64,000 bases of DNA from contig NZ_BPQD01000002.1 of the NCBI RefSeq assembly GCF_022179065.1, forward strand, positions 124,001-188,000. Direction: 5' to 3'. A program made the position numbers and the translations under genes. Under the pieces are notes generated by a model that did no database searches, was not told the origin of the DNA, and saw only the letters and a program-made list of their open reading frames with translations. Positions 26,878-36,162 of this stretch are shown piece after piece; position 1 is the first letter of the stretch, and the number at the start of each line of letters is the position of its first letter. Origin of the DNA: Methylobacterium adhaesivum. Lineage in GTDB: Bacteria > Pseudomonadota > Alphaproteobacteria > Rhizobiales > Beijerinckiaceae.

Positions 26878-27555
26878 TTGCGTATCCTGGCCATCGATAC
26901 GGCGCTCGACGCCTGCTCCGTCTGCATCGCGACGGACGCATCCGACGATCTGCTCGCCCATGAGTCGATGATCCTCGGGCGCGGCCATGCCGAAGCCCTG
27001 CTGCCCATGATCGAGCGCGTGGTCGCCCGCGTCGACGGTGGGTTCGAGGCCATCGACCGCGTCGCCGTCACCGTGGGGCCGGGCAGCTACACCGGCCTGC
27101 GCGTCGGGTTGTCGGCGGCCCGCGCCATCGGCCTCGCCGCCGCGATTCCCGTGGTCGGCGTCACCACGCTGTCGGCCCTCCTGGCCCCGCTGCTGGCACT
27201 CGGCGGCGCGGGCCTCATCGTCGCCGCCATCGATGCCCGCCACGGCGCCATCTACCTCCAGGCCATGAGCATGGCCGACGGGATCGTGGTGCCCCCGAGC
27301 CTGATGCCCCTTGAGGAGGCCGCCGCCCTTCTGGATGGCCAGGTGACCCTCGTCGGCTCCGGCGTCCCGGCCCTTGCCGCCCTGTTGAAGGCGCGCGGCC
27401 TCGACGTGCACCTCGCCGGCACCGGCGCATCCGACATCGCCTGGGTCGCCTCCCTCGGCATGCTGGCCGATCCGGCCCAGGCGCTGGCCCGGCCCCTCTA
27501 CCTGCGCGGCCCCGATGCGCAGCCCCAGGATCACGCGAGGCTCGCCCGCCGATGA
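26878..27555 (+). CDS. tsaB: tRNA threonylcarbamoyladenosine biosynthesis protein TsaB
   Basis: Partner and activator of the TsaD enzyme in making t6A37 on ANN-decoding tRNAs. It has 225 residues with the ASKHA fold: MRILAIDTALDACSVCIA at the N-terminus, RGHAEALLPMIERV, VGPGSYTGLRVGLSAARAIGL near 65, and IDARHGAIYLQ. TTG 26878 gives the classical start and has GGGAG five bases upstream; GTG 26872 is an alternative two codons earlier. rimI overlaps by 4 nt (ATGA), the common tsaB-rimI pairing. Confidence 0.92.
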   Translation: MRILAIDTALDACSVCIATDASDDLLAHESMILGRGHAEALLPMIERVVARVDGGFEAIDRVAVTVGPGSYTGLRVGLSAARAIGLAAAIPVVGVTTLSALLAPLLALGGAGLIVAAIDARHGAIYLQAMSMADGIVVPPSLMPLEEAAALLDGQVTLVGSGVPALAALLKARGLDVHLAGTGASDIAWVASLGMLADPAQALARPLYLRGPDAQPQDHARLARR

Positions 27556-28073
27556 CGCGACCGCTGGCCCCGTTCTGGCCCTTCGAACTCTGGTCCGCGT
27601 GGTGGGAAGGCTGGGGCGGCGCGCCCTACGTGGCGGTCTTGCGCGATTCGGGTCAGGCCCGCGTCCTCGCCCGCCTCCACGCCACCGCCTTCGCCCGCCC
27701 CTGGGACGCCCACGAATTCGAGCGCATGCTGTGCGAGCGCTCCACGGAAGCCCATGCCCTGTGGAAGGGCGGCGCCATCCAGGGGTTCGTGCTCTCGCGC
27801 CGCGTGGCGGACGAGGCCGAGATCCTCACGGTGGTCCTGTCCCCGAGCCTGCGGGGGAACGGCCTGAGTCGGCAGCTCGTCGCCGATCATCTCGCCCATC
27901 TCACCCTGTCGGGCGTGCGGCGGGTCCATCTCGAGGTCGACGAGGGCAACACGCCGGCCCTGAAGCTCTATGCCCGCCACGGCTTCCGGCAGGTCGGGGA
28001 GCGTACGGGCTACTACGCCCGTGCCGACGGCAGCCGGGCCACCGCCCTCACCATGACGGCCGAGCTGGCGTGA
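27552..28073 (+). CDS. rimI: Ribosomal-protein-alanine N-acetyltransferase (RimI-type GNAT)
   Basis: GNAT-fold acetyltransferase of 173 residues, predicted to acetylate the N-terminal Ala of bS18 or other proteins. The acetyl-CoA loop is LSPSLRGNGLSRQLV near residue 97, and the RimI signature HLEVDEGNTPALKLYARHGFRQVGERTGYYA is near 123. A Trp-rich N-terminus (PFWPFELWSAWWEGWGG) precedes the usual family start, about 25 residues longer than E. coli RimI. It is coupled to tsaB by an ATGA overlap and followed 16 bp later by plsC. Confidence 0.9.
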   Translation: MTRPLAPFWPFELWSAWWEGWGGAPYVAVLRDSGQARVLARLHATAFARPWDAHEFERMLCERSTEAHALWKGGAIQGFVLSRRVADEAEILTVVLSPSLRGNGLSRQLVADHLAHLTLSGVRRVHLEVDEGNTPALKLYARHGFRQVGERTGYYARADGSRATALTMTAELA

Positions 28074-28089
28074 GGCACCGGGCGGCCGG

Positions 28090-28971
28090 ATGACGCGCTT
28101 CGGGACGGTTCTGCGCCTTGTGCTGTGCGCCCTCGCCTTCGGGGCGATGGTCGGGCCGCATGCGCTCAGCCTCCGCTACGGGCGCGGGCGCTTGGCCGGA
28201 CATCTGCCGACGCGGTTCCACCGCGTCTTCCTGCACCTGTTCGGCGTGCGCGTGACCCAGAGCGGTACCCCGCCGGCCCCCGGCGAGGCGGCCCTGGTGC
28301 TCGCCAACCATGTGTCCTGGCTCGACATCCTCGTCCTCGGGTCCCTGCGCCCCCTCTCCTTCGTGGCGAAATCCGAGATCGCCGGCTGGCCCGTCGTCGG
28401 CACCCTGGCGCGCCTCCAGCGCACGGTGTTCATCGACCGCACCCGGCGCACGGCGACGGCCGCCGTGAACGCCACCGTCGCCGACCGGCTGGCCGCCGGC
28501 GACCTCATCGTGCTGTTCGCGGAAGGCACCACGGGGGACGGCACCCGCCTGCTTCCGTTCCGCTCCTCCCTGGTGGGGGCCGCGCGCGCGGCCATCGACG
28601 GGTCGTCCGGCGGTCCCGAGCGCATCCGGCTTCAACCCCTGGCACTCACCTATCCGCGCCGCAATGGCCTGCCCCTGGTGCGCTCCGAGCGGCCGGGCGT
28701 GGCCTGGTATGGCGACATGGAGCTCGCCCCCCACCTCGCCGAGTTCTTCGAGAACGGCCCCATCGACGTGCACGTGGTCTGGGGCGCCCCCATCGCCTTC
28801 GAGGCCGGCACCGACCGCAAGCGCGCGACCGCGCTCGCGGAAGCCTCCGTCCGTGAGGCCCTGCAACGGGCCGTCACCGGCCGCTCGCCGAAGGGTGAAG
28901 TCTGGGACGGCGCCCATCAAAGGCCCGACGCGGCACCGGCCGAGACAGCCTCCGGAGTCCCCGCCCTGTGA
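28090..28971 (+). CDS. plsC: 1-acyl-sn-glycerol-3-phosphate acyltransferase (PlsC family)
   Basis: Inner-membrane acyltransferase that makes phosphatidate from lysophosphatidate, or a related lyso-lipid acyltransferase such as OlsA. It has 293 residues: an N-terminal membrane segment (LVLCALAFGAMVGPHALSL), the catalytic NHVSWLD (HX4D) near residue 74, FVAKSEIAGWPVVG, and the EGTTGDG acceptor-binding motif near 144 (Thr in place of the more usual Ser). The C-terminal 25 residues are Pro/Ala-rich. Position after tsaB-rimI and before miaB is typical of Rhizobiales, where it is often annotated as plsC. Confidence 0.85.
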   Translation: MTRFGTVLRLVLCALAFGAMVGPHALSLRYGRGRLAGHLPTRFHRVFLHLFGVRVTQSGTPPAPGEAALVLANHVSWLDILVLGSLRPLSFVAKSEIAGWPVVGTLARLQRTVFIDRTRRTATAAVNATVADRLAAGDLIVLFAEGTTGDGTRLLPFRSSLVGAARAAIDGSSGGPERIRLQPLALTYPRRNGLPLVRSERPGVAWYGDMELAPHLAEFFENGPIDVHVVWGAPIAFEAGTDRKRATALAEASVREALQRAVTGRSPKGEVWDGAHQRPDAAPAETASGVPAL

Positions 28972-29033
28972 GGCGATGGCGACGGGCCGGGGGTCGCGAC
29001 GCGTCGCGCGAAGCGTGCTAAGGGCGTGAGCGA

Positions 29034-30392
29034 ATGCGGGTCGGGACCGGACTGTTGAAGAAAGCCTTCGTCAAATCCTACGGCTGCCAGATGAACGCCT
29101 ACGACGCCACCCGAATGGCGGACGTGCTCGGCGCCGAGGGCTACACCGCGACGGACACGGCGGAGGATGCCGACGTCGTCATCCTCAACACCTGCCACAT
29201 CCGCGAGAAGGCCGCCGATAAGGTCTATTCGGAACTCGGGCGCCTGCGCGTCCTCAAAGCCGCACGCGCCGAGGCCGGCCAGGAGACCCGCATCGTCGTC
29301 GCGGGCTGCGTCGCCCAGGCGGAGGGCGCCGAGATCCTGTCCCGGGCGCCCACCGTCGACGTGGTGGTCGGCCCGCAGAACTATCACCGCCTGCCCGACC
29401 TCCTCGCCCGTTCGCGTACGAAGCGCGTCGTCGACACGGAATTTCCCGTCGAGAACAAGTTCGATCACCTGCCCACCCGCCGCACCCTCGGAGTCACGGC
29501 CTTCCTCACGGTGCAGGAGGGCTGCGACAAGTTCTGCGCCTTCTGCGTCGTGCCCTACACCCGGGGCGCGGAGGTCTCGCGCTCCGTCGCGGCGATCCGC
29601 GCCGAAGCGGAACGGCTGATCGCGGGCGGCGCCCGCGAGATCACCCTCATCGGCCAGAACGTGAACGCCTATCATGGCGTCGGCCTCGACGGCGGGGCCG
29701 CGACCCTGCCGGACCTCATGCGCACCATCGCGGCCCTACCGGGCCTCCTGCGTCTGCGCTACACCACCAGCCACCCCAACGACATGGCGCCCGACCTCGT
29801 GGCGGCGCATGGCGACATCCCCGCCCTGATGCCGTTCCTGCACCTGCCGGTGCAGTCGGGCTCCGACCGGGTGCTGAAGGCGATGAACCGCAAGCACACG
29901 GCGGACGCCTACCGCGCCCTCATCGCCGAGGTCCGCGCCGTCCGACCCGACATCGCCCTGTCGTCGGACTTCATCGTCGGCTTCCCCGGCGAGACCGAGG
30001 CCGAGTTCGCGGAGACGATGCGCCTCGTCGCCGAGATCGGCTTCGCCAGTGCCTACTCGTTCAAGTACAGCCCGCGCCCCGGGACCCCGGCGGCGGAGTG
30101 GGCCGATGCGGTGCCGGAGGATGTGAAATCGGCCCGCCTTCAGGCGCTCCAAGCGCTCCTCGACGAACAGCGGCACGCCTTCAACGCGTCGTTCGTCGGC
30201 GCGACCGTGGACGTGCTGGTCGAGAAGGCCGGGCGTCATCCCGGTCAGGTCGCCGGCAAGACGCCGCACCTCCTCCCCGTTCAGTTCGACGCGCCCACAT
30301 CCACCATCGGAACCGTGGTGCCCGTGCGGATCGTCCGCGCCGGCTCCAACAGCCTGTTCGGTGAGGCCGTCGCCGACGCGGCAGCGGCGTGA
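29034..30392 (+). CDS. miaB: tRNA-2-methylthio-N6-dimethylallyladenosine synthase
   Basis: Radical-SAM methylthiotransferase acting on i6A37 of tRNA. It has 452 residues: the N-terminal UPF0004 domain binds an auxiliary cluster through Cys in KSYGCQMN (near 18), NTCHIRE (near 53) and AGCVAQAEG (near 90). The radical-SAM motif is [17 protein letters not shown] near 162 (CX3CX2C), and a TRAM domain ends the protein. ATG 29034 follows AGGGCGTGAG. First gene of the miaB-phoH-ybeY-corC-lnt series. Confidence 0.96.
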   Translation: MRVGTGLLKKAFVKSYGCQMNAYDATRMADVLGAEGYTATDTAEDADVVILNTCHIREKAADKVYSELGRLRVLKAARAEAGQETRIVVAGCVAQAEGAEILSRAPTVDVVVGPQNYHRLPDLLARSRTKRVVDTEFPVENKFDHLPTRRTLGVTAFLTVQEGCDKFCAFCVVPYTRGAEVSRSVAAIRAEAERLIAGGAREITLIGQNVNAYHGVGLDGGAATLPDLMRTIAALPGLLRLRYTTSHPNDMAPDLVAAHGDIPALMPFLHLPVQSGSDRVLKAMNRKHTADAYRALIAEVRAVRPDIALSSDFIVGFPGETEAEFAETMRLVAEIGFASAYSFKYSPRPGTPAAEWADAVPEDVKSARLQALQALLDEQRHAFNASFVGATVDVLVEKAGRHPGQVAGKTPHLLPVQFDAPTSTIGTVVPVRIVRAGSNSLFGEAVADAAAA

Positions 30393-30437
30393 GCAGACAG
30401 GGCCGGCCCGATCGGCCAACAAGCGAAGGGAACGTGC

Positions 30438-31544
30438 GTGTCAGCATCTGACGGGATCGGCCGGGTCAGCCCGTTGCGTGGACGCGGCCCGGCGGCGCGC
30501 TTGGGCGAGATCGGCGAAGCCGTGGAAGCCTCCCTGACCTTCGACGACAACCGCCTCGCCAGTCTGGTGTTCGGACAGTACGACCAGAATGTCGCCCATA
30601 TTGAGCGGCGCCTCGCCGTCACGGCCACGGCGCTCGGCAACCACCTCGTCGTCAAGGGATCGCCCGAGGCGGCGGAGAAGGCCCGCAAGGTGTTCGAGCG
30701 CCTGTATGCCCGCGTGCGGGCGAGCGGCACCGCCCTGACGCTCGGCGATGTTGACGGCGCGATCCAGGAGACGACGCAGCAGGGGACCCTGTTCCCGGCG
30801 GCCGAGGTCAGCGCGGAGGCCGACCGGCCGGTCTTCGACCAGATCGCCACCCGCCGACGCGGGGCGGTGCGGGCCCGCAACACGGCGCAAGACGCCTACA
30901 TCAAGCTCCTGCGCAGCCGCGAACTCGTCTTCGCCGAGGGGCCGGCCGGCACCGGCAAGACCTGGCTCGCCGTGGGCCACGCCGTCTCCCTGCTGGAGCA
31001 GGGCCATGTCGAGCGCATCGTCCTGTCCCGCCCCGCCGTCGAGGCCGGCGAGCGCCTCGGGTTCCTGCCCGGCGACATGCGCGAGAAGGTCGACCCCTAT
31101 CTCCGACCGATCTACGACGCGCTCTACGACTTCATGGAAGCGCGCCATGTCGACCGCGGTCTGCAGACGGGCATCATCGAGATCGCACCGCTGGCCTTCA
31201 TGCGTGGGCGCACCCTCACCAACGCCGTGGTGCTCCTCGACGAGGCGCAGAACACCACCTCCATGCAGATGAAGATGTTCTTGACCCGCCTCGGCGAGAA
31301 CTCGCGGATGATCGTCACCGGCGATCCGAGCCAGATCGACCTGCCGCCGGGCCAGCGCTCGGGCCTCGTGGAAGCCGTCAACATCCTCGACGGGGTCGAA
31401 GGCATCGGCCGCGTCACCTTCCGCGACGTCGACGTGGTCCGCCACGACCTCGTGCGCCGCATCGTCACCGCCTACGAATCGGCCGCCCACGGCGAGCATG
31501 AGTCCGACCGCAACCCGACCCCGCGCCGCCGGCCGAACGCATGA
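30438..31544 (+). CDS. phoH: PhoH family ATPase
   Basis: P-loop ATPase linked by conserved neighbourhood to ribosome and RNA maturation; its exact action is not settled. It has 368 residues: an N-terminal KH-like region (VAHIERRLAVTATALGNHLVVKG), Walker A GPAGTGKTWLA near 171, LSRPAVEAGERLGFLPGD, Walker B VVLLDEAQNTT near 266 and VTGDPSQIDLP near 294. GTG 30438 is used as the start. The stop overlaps the ybeY start (ATGA), which fits joint function with the endoribonuclease. Confidence 0.93.
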   Translation: MSASDGIGRVSPLRGRGPAARLGEIGEAVEASLTFDDNRLASLVFGQYDQNVAHIERRLAVTATALGNHLVVKGSPEAAEKARKVFERLYARVRASGTALTLGDVDGAIQETTQQGTLFPAAEVSAEADRPVFDQIATRRRGAVRARNTAQDAYIKLLRSRELVFAEGPAGTGKTWLAVGHAVSLLEQGHVERIVLSRPAVEAGERLGFLPGDMREKVDPYLRPIYDALYDFMEARHVDRGLQTGIIEIAPLAFMRGRTLTNAVVLLDEAQNTTSMQMKMFLTRLGENSRMIVTGDPSQIDLPPGQRSGLVEAVNILDGVEGIGRVTFRDVDVVRHDLVRRIVTAYESAAHGEHESDRNPTPRRRPNA

Positions 31545-32044
31545 CCATTCCCCGGGAGATTCCTGCCCCCGAGATCGACGTCGCCGTCGAGGACGACCGC
31601 TGGGAAACGGTGGTTCCCGATCTCGAGGACTTCGTGATTCGCGCCGTTACGGCGGGGCTCGCCATCGCGCCGGATGCGCCGGCGGACGCCGTCGAGATCA
31701 GCATCCTGTTGACCACCGACGCGGCCGTGCAGGCCCTGAACAAGACGTGGCGGGGCAAGGACAAGCCCACCAACGTCCTGTCGTTTCCTGCGCCCCCGCA
31801 GCCCCACCATGTGGGAATGGCGCGGCCGTTGGGCGATGTCGTTCTTGCGTATGACACGATGCTGCGCGAGAGTGCCGAGCAGTCGAAGCCGCTCAGCCAC
31901 CACCTCGCACACCTGCTTGTCCATGGCACCCTCCACCTCCTCGGTCAGGACCACGAGACGGGCGACGCGGATGCGGAGGCCATGGAGGCCCTCGAAATCG
32001 CGGCCCTCGGGACTCTGGGTGTGCCCGATCCCTACGCCGATTGA
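31541..32044 (+). CDS. ybeY: Endoribonuclease YbeY (rRNA maturation factor)
   Basis: Single-strand endoribonuclease in 16S rRNA 3' processing and ribosome quality control. It has 167 residues. NKTWRGKDKPTNVLSFP (near 66), GDVVLAYD and the zinc-binding HGTLHLLGQDHETGDADAEAM near 127 (H-X3-H-X5-H) are diagnostic. It overlaps the phoH stop by 4 nt and precedes corC by 36 bp. Confidence 0.96.
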   Translation: MTIPREIPAPEIDVAVEDDRWETVVPDLEDFVIRAVTAGLAIAPDAPADAVEISILLTTDAAVQALNKTWRGKDKPTNVLSFPAPPQPHHVGMARPLGDVVLAYDTMLRESAEQSKPLSHHLAHLLVHGTLHLLGQDHETGDADAEAMEALEIAALGTLGVPDPYAD

Positions 32045-32080
32045 GCGGCAGCAGCGCCTGCCATTCCAGATCAGAGAGAC

Positions 32081-33190
32081 ATGACGAACGATCGAAGTCG
32101 CGGCGCGGCCCAGGCCGCGCCCAGCGCGAATGACGGTGAGGCTCACCCCCGGGAGCCCTGGTACGACCGTCTGCTGCACGTGTTCCACCTCCGGCCGCGC
32201 GATTCCTTGCGCGACGACATCGAGGACAGGCTGGCCGAGCCGGATTCGGGCGAGAACGCGTTCTCGCCCATCGAACGGGCCATGCTCAAGAACGTGCTCG
32301 GCCTGCACAAGGTGCGGGTCGACGATGTGATGATCCCGCGTGTCGACATCGTCGCCGTCTCCATGGACACGACTCTGGGCGAGTTGCTCAAGCTGTTCCG
32401 CGCGGACGGGCATTCGCGCCTGCCCGTCTATGGCGAGACCCTCGACGACCCGAAGGGCATGGTCCACATCCGCGACTTCGTCGATCATATCGCAGCCCGT
32501 GCCGAAGCGGGCGGGCGGCGTGGCGGCGCCACCCCCATTGAGCCGCAGAACGAGGCCCCGCCGACGCGGCCCCGGCGGGGCACGCAGGCCCTGCGCTCGC
32601 TCAACCTCGGCAACGTCGATCTCTCGGTCACTCTGGCGGCGGCGCGCATCCAGCGGCCGGTCCTGTTCGTGCCCCCGTCGATGCCGGCCATCGACCTCCT
32701 GGTACGGATGCAAGCGACGCGCACCCACATGGCCCTCGTCATCGACGAGTACGGCGGCACCGACGGGCTCATCTCCATCGAAGACCTCATCGAGATGGTG
32801 GTGGGCGACATCGAGGACGAGCATGACGTGTCGGAGGAGCGCCTCGTCCAACGCGTCGAGGGCGAGGGCGACGTATTCGTCGCCGATGCCCGCGCGGGCC
32901 TCGCCGAGGTGTCGGAAGCGAGCGGCGTCGACCTCGTGGCGGCGGTGGGCGAGATGGCCGAGGAGATCGACACCATCGGCGGCCTCATCGTGACGCTCGC
33001 CGGCCGTGTCCCCTCCCGCGGCGAGTTCATCGCCGGTCCGGGCGACCTTGCTTTCGAGGTTCTCGATGCCGATCCGCGCCGGGTGAAGCGCCTGCGCCTG
33101 CAGCGCGGCGACGCGCGGATCACGGCCGTGGTGCCCCTCGCCCTACCGCCGCCCGTCGCCAATTCGGGCTTCGAAGCGCCCGCTTCGTGA
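32081..33190 (+). CDS. corC: CorC/HlyC-type protein with CBS pair and transporter-associated domain
   Basis: Cytosolic regulator of ion (Mg2+/Co2+) transport or of membrane stress. It has 369 residues without membrane segments. A CBS pair spans about residues 75-240 (VDDVMIPRVDIVAVSMDTTLGELL; THMALVIDEYGGTDGLISIEDLIEMVVGDIEDEHD), separated by a 60-residue Pro/Arg-rich insert. The CorC_HlyC domain follows (VADARAGLAEVSEA, ETIGG-like DTIGGLIVTLAGRVP). Older annotations call this family hemolysin, which is misleading. Fourth gene of the miaB cluster; ATG preceded by AGAGAG. Confidence 0.9.
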   Translation: MTNDRSRGAAQAAPSANDGEAHPREPWYDRLLHVFHLRPRDSLRDDIEDRLAEPDSGENAFSPIERAMLKNVLGLHKVRVDDVMIPRVDIVAVSMDTTLGELLKLFRADGHSRLPVYGETLDDPKGMVHIRDFVDHIAARAEAGGRRGGATPIEPQNEAPPTRPRRGTQALRSLNLGNVDLSVTLAAARIQRPVLFVPPSMPAIDLLVRMQATRTHMALVIDEYGGTDGLISIEDLIEMVVGDIEDEHDVSEERLVQRVEGEGDVFVADARAGLAEVSEASGVDLVAAVGEMAEEIDTIGGLIVTLAGRVPSRGEFIAGPGDLAFEVLDADPRRVKRLRLQRGDARITAVVPLALPPPVANSGFEAPAS

Positions 33191-33212
33191 CAGCGCCCGC
33201 GAGCGGCGCCCG

Positions 33213-34877
33213 ATGAACCGGAGCCACGCCGACGCCATGCCGGCGCCGGGCCTCCTCACCGTCCTCGCCCAGTGGGTGATGCTGAGCGCGGGCTGGCGGA
33301 GGCTGGTGCTCGCCTACGGCGCCGGGGCCCTCGGCGCCCTGGCGATGCCGCCCTTCGGCGCCCTGCCGGCCCTCGTCGTCGCCCTTTGCGCCGCCGTCTG
33401 GCTCCTCGACGGGGCCACGACCGGCCGGGGCGAGTGGCGCACCCTGCGCACGGCCGGGCTGATCGGGTGGGCCTGGGGCTTCGGATACCTCACGGCGGGC
33501 CTGTGGTGGCTCGGCTCGGCCTTCCTCGTCGAGGCGGACGAGTTCGCCTGGGCCCTCCCCCTCGGGGTGATCGGCCTGCCGGCCGTGCTCGGCCTGTTCT
33601 ATGGGGTCGGCTTCGCCCTCGCCCGCCTCATCTGGTCCCCAGGCGCGGGGCGGATCTTCGCCCTCGCCTTCGGTCTTTCCACCAGCGAATGGCTGCGCGG
33701 CCACCTCTTCACCGGGTTTCCCTGGAACACCCTCGGCATGGCGCTGGGCCAGAATCTCTGGCTCATGCAGACGGCCGCCGGCATCGGCCTCTACGGCCTC
33801 ACCCTCCTGGCCGTCCTCGTCGCCGCCGCTCCCGCGACCCTGGCCACGGGGGGAACGGGTGCGGCGCGCCTGGGTCCATCCCTCGCCGCCGGCCTCGTCC
33901 TCGCCGCCACGGCCCTCTCCGGGGCCGCGCGCCTACCCGCCGGCCCCGACGCCACGGTGGCGGGCATCCGCCTGCGCCTCGTCCAACCAAATCTGAACCA
34001 GGACGCCAAGTTCCGCCCGGAGAACCGGGAGGACATCCTCGACCGTTACATCGAACTCAGTGACCGGGCCGCCGCCCCGGACCGGTCGGGGCTCGCCGAC
34101 GTCACCCACGTGATCTGGCCGGAATCGGCTTTTCCGTTCCTGATCCAGCGCGACCCGGCCGCCCTCGCCCGCATCGCCGCCGCCCTGCCGCCGGGCAAGC
34201 AGCTCATCACGGGGGCGGCCCGCGCCGACACGGCGGCGGAGGGCGAACGTCCGCATTTCTTTAATTCGATCCTTACCCTCGCGGCCGGCCCGAAGCTCGG
34301 CGACGCCTACGACAAGGTTCACCTCGTCCCCTTCGGTGAATACCTGCCGGGCATCCTCGACGCGACCCTGCGCGCCCTCCATGTCCGACAGTTCGTCTCG
34401 ATACCCGGCGGCTTCACCCCGGGGGACCGGGCGCGCCAGCGCATCCTCTCGGTGCCCGGTCTGCCGGCGATCGCCGCCACCATCTGCTATGAGGCGATCT
34501 TTCCTGGCGCCATCGTGCCGGAGACCAATCCGAACGAGCCCCCGCCGGTGCCGGGCCTGATCCTGAACCTCACCAACGATGCCTGGTTCGGCGACACGCC
34601 AGGGCCCCGTCAGCACTTCGCCCAGGCCCGCCTGCGCGCCGTCGAGGAGGGGCTGCCCCTGGTGCGAGACGCCAACACCGGCATCTCCGCCGTGGTGGAT
34701 GCCCATGGCCGGATCACCGCGAGCCTTCCCCTGGGCGTGGAGGGGGTCCTCGATGCCGACCTGCCCGTGCGGCTGGAGCAGCGCACGGTCTATGCGCGCT
34801 TCGGCGACGCGCCGTTCTGGCTCCTCCTCGGCCTCACCCTCGCCTTGGCCGTCGCGGCGCGCCGTGGATCCGCATGA
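33213..34877 (+). CDS. lnt: Apolipoprotein N-acyltransferase
   Basis: Adds the third acyl chain to lipoproteins in the inner membrane. It has 554 residues: about seven N-terminal transmembrane segments, then a nitrilase-fold domain with the catalytic triad Glu (VIWPESAFPF near 303), Lys (AYDKVHLVPFGEYLPG near 367) and Cys (AATICYEAIFPG near 426), and a last membrane helix at the C-terminus (PFWLLLGLTLALAVAA). Sits in its usual place after corC. The MFS gene overlaps the stop by 4 nt (ATGA). Confidence 0.95.
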   Translation: MNRSHADAMPAPGLLTVLAQWVMLSAGWRRLVLAYGAGALGALAMPPFGALPALVVALCAAVWLLDGATTGRGEWRTLRTAGLIGWAWGFGYLTAGLWWLGSAFLVEADEFAWALPLGVIGLPAVLGLFYGVGFALARLIWSPGAGRIFALAFGLSTSEWLRGHLFTGFPWNTLGMALGQNLWLMQTAAGIGLYGLTLLAVLVAAAPATLATGGTGAARLGPSLAAGLVLAATALSGAARLPAGPDATVAGIRLRLVQPNLNQDAKFRPENREDILDRYIELSDRAAAPDRSGLADVTHVIWPESAFPFLIQRDPAALARIAAALPPGKQLITGAARADTAAEGERPHFFNSILTLAAGPKLGDAYDKVHLVPFGEYLPGILDATLRALHVRQFVSIPGGFTPGDRARQRILSVPGLPAIAATICYEAIFPGAIVPETNPNEPPPVPGLILNLTNDAWFGDTPGPRQHFAQARLRAVEEGLPLVRDANTGISAVVDAHGRITASLPLGVEGVLDADLPVRLEQRTVYARFGDAPFWLLLGLTLALAVAARRGSA

Positions 34878-36043
34878 CGCAGCCGTCCGGCGCCCTGCGC
34901 CCCCTCCTCGGCGTCGGCATCATGCTCGTCGCCTTCAACATGCGGCCGGCCCTGACCTCCGTCGGGCCGCTCCTCGAAACGATCCGGACGACGACGGGCC
35001 TCGGCACCGTGGGGGCGGCCTACCTCACCACCCTTCCGGTCCTGTGCATCGGCCTCGCCTGCATCCTCGGCCCCGTGGTGATCCGCCGCCTTGGCGCCGA
35101 CCGGGGCATCCTCCTGGCGGTGGCTGTCGTGGCGCTGGGTTCGGGCTTGCGCGGCCTCGGCGGGTCGGGGCCCCTCTTCGTCGGGGCCTGCCTCGCCGCC
35201 CTCGGAATCGGCCTCTCCGGGGTTCTCCTGCCGGGCTTGGTCAAGCGCGACTTCCCGGCCAAGGTCGGCGTGATGACCGGGCTCTACACCATGGTCCTGT
35301 GCCTCGGTGCCGCCGCCGGCGCCGGCTTCAGCGTGCCCCTGGCGCAAGCCACGGGCGACTGGTCTACGGCCTTGGGCCTCTGGGGCCTGCCGGCCCTCGT
35401 CGCCACCCTTGCGTGGATCCCCTTCGCTCGGGGTCCCGATCCGGCCGAGGGGGCCTTGCGCCGCCGTTCCCTGTGGCGCGATCGCCTCGCCTGGCAGGTC
35501 ACCGGCTTCATGGGCCTGCAATCGTCCCTCGCCTACATCCTGTTCGGCTGGCTGCCGGTGGTGCTGCAGAGCCGGGGACTCGATGCCTCCGAGGCCGGAT
35601 ACGTCACCTCCCTGTTGAGCATCGGTCAGGCGCCCTTCGCCCTCTTCGTGCCCTCCCTCGCCGCGCGGGTGAAGGACCAGCGCCTCCTGGCCGCCGGACT
35701 GCTCGGACTCGCCGCCAGCACGCTCTGCGGTCTCGTCTTCGGCCCTCTCAGTTTGGTCCTGCCCATCGGGATGCTTCTTGGGGCGAGCGTCGGGGGCTTG
35801 TTCGGCCTCGGCCTCACCCTCATCGTCCTGCGGGCGGGCGACACCGCCAGGGCGGGCGACCTCGCCGCCATGTCGCAGAGCGTCGGCTACACCCTTGCCT
35901 CGCTCGGCCCCCTCGGCTTCGGCCTCGCCCACGACCTCACCGGCGGCTGGTCTGCGTCCGTCGCCCTGTTCTGCGGAATCGCCGCCGCCGCCGGGCTGTG
36001 CAGTCTCGGCGCCGGACGCAACCGGACCGTGAGCCGTCGCTGA
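34874..36043 (+). CDS. Major facilitator superfamily permease (CynX/NimT type)
   Basis: A 389-residue, twelve-helix transporter. It begins LLGVGIMLVAFNMRPALTSVGPLLETIR, the phrase typical of the CynX/NimT (cyanate/2-nitroimidazole) branch; the conserved PGLVKRDFP occurs near residue 120 and MTGLYTMVLCLGAAAGAG follows. The substrate cannot be read from sequence. It overlaps lnt by 4 nt, where many alphaproteobacteria instead carry an HTH regulator followed by metK. A terminator ends the transcript. Confidence 0.86.
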   Translation: MTQPSGALRPLLGVGIMLVAFNMRPALTSVGPLLETIRTTTGLGTVGAAYLTTLPVLCIGLACILGPVVIRRLGADRGILLAVAVVALGSGLRGLGGSGPLFVGACLAALGIGLSGVLLPGLVKRDFPAKVGVMTGLYTMVLCLGAAAGAGFSVPLAQATGDWSTALGLWGLPALVATLAWIPFARGPDPAEGALRRRSLWRDRLAWQVTGFMGLQSSLAYILFGWLPVVLQSRGLDASEAGYVTSLLSIGQAPFALFVPSLAARVKDQRLLAAGLLGLAASTLCGLVFGPLSLVLPIGMLLGASVGGLFGLGLTLIVLRAGDTARAGDLAAMSQSVGYTLASLGPLGFGLAHDLTGGWSASVALFCGIAAAAGLCSLGAGRNRTVSRR

Positions 36044-36050
36044 CGGCTTC

Positions 36051-36099
36051 GTCGGGCTCTGCCAGACATCCGCCGACGGGATGATCCCTTCGGAACCCG
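36051..36099 (+). repeat. Interspersed repeat, copy 2
   Basis: Second copy of the element at 18713-18761, same orientation, roughly 42 of 47 bases identical. The first hairpin is degraded here (GTCGGGC / GCCAGAC) while the second, centred on GGGATGATCCC, is kept. It lies 7 bp after the MFS stop and 64 bp beyond the katA stop. Confidence 0.75.
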
Positions 36100-36104
36100 A
36101 ACAC

Positions 36105-36141
36105 AAAAAACCCCGCAGGGCCCGGAGGCTCTGCGGGGTTT
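36105..36141 (-). terminator. Bidirectional terminator between the MFS gene and katA
   Basis: An 11-bp stem (AAACCCCGCAG / CTGCGGGGTTT) with a 12-nt loop; six A on the left give the U-tail for the minus strand (katA) and TTT on the right serves the plus strand. It lies 22 bp after the katA stop. Confidence 0.88.
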
Positions 36142-36162
36142 GGCGACGACGCGGCGCGCGCC

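Noticed and set aside
32081-33190. Hemolysin annotation for the CBS-domain protein
   Set aside because: CBS pair plus CorC_HlyC domain and its place between ybeY and lnt identify the CorC type; no membrane-lytic features are present.
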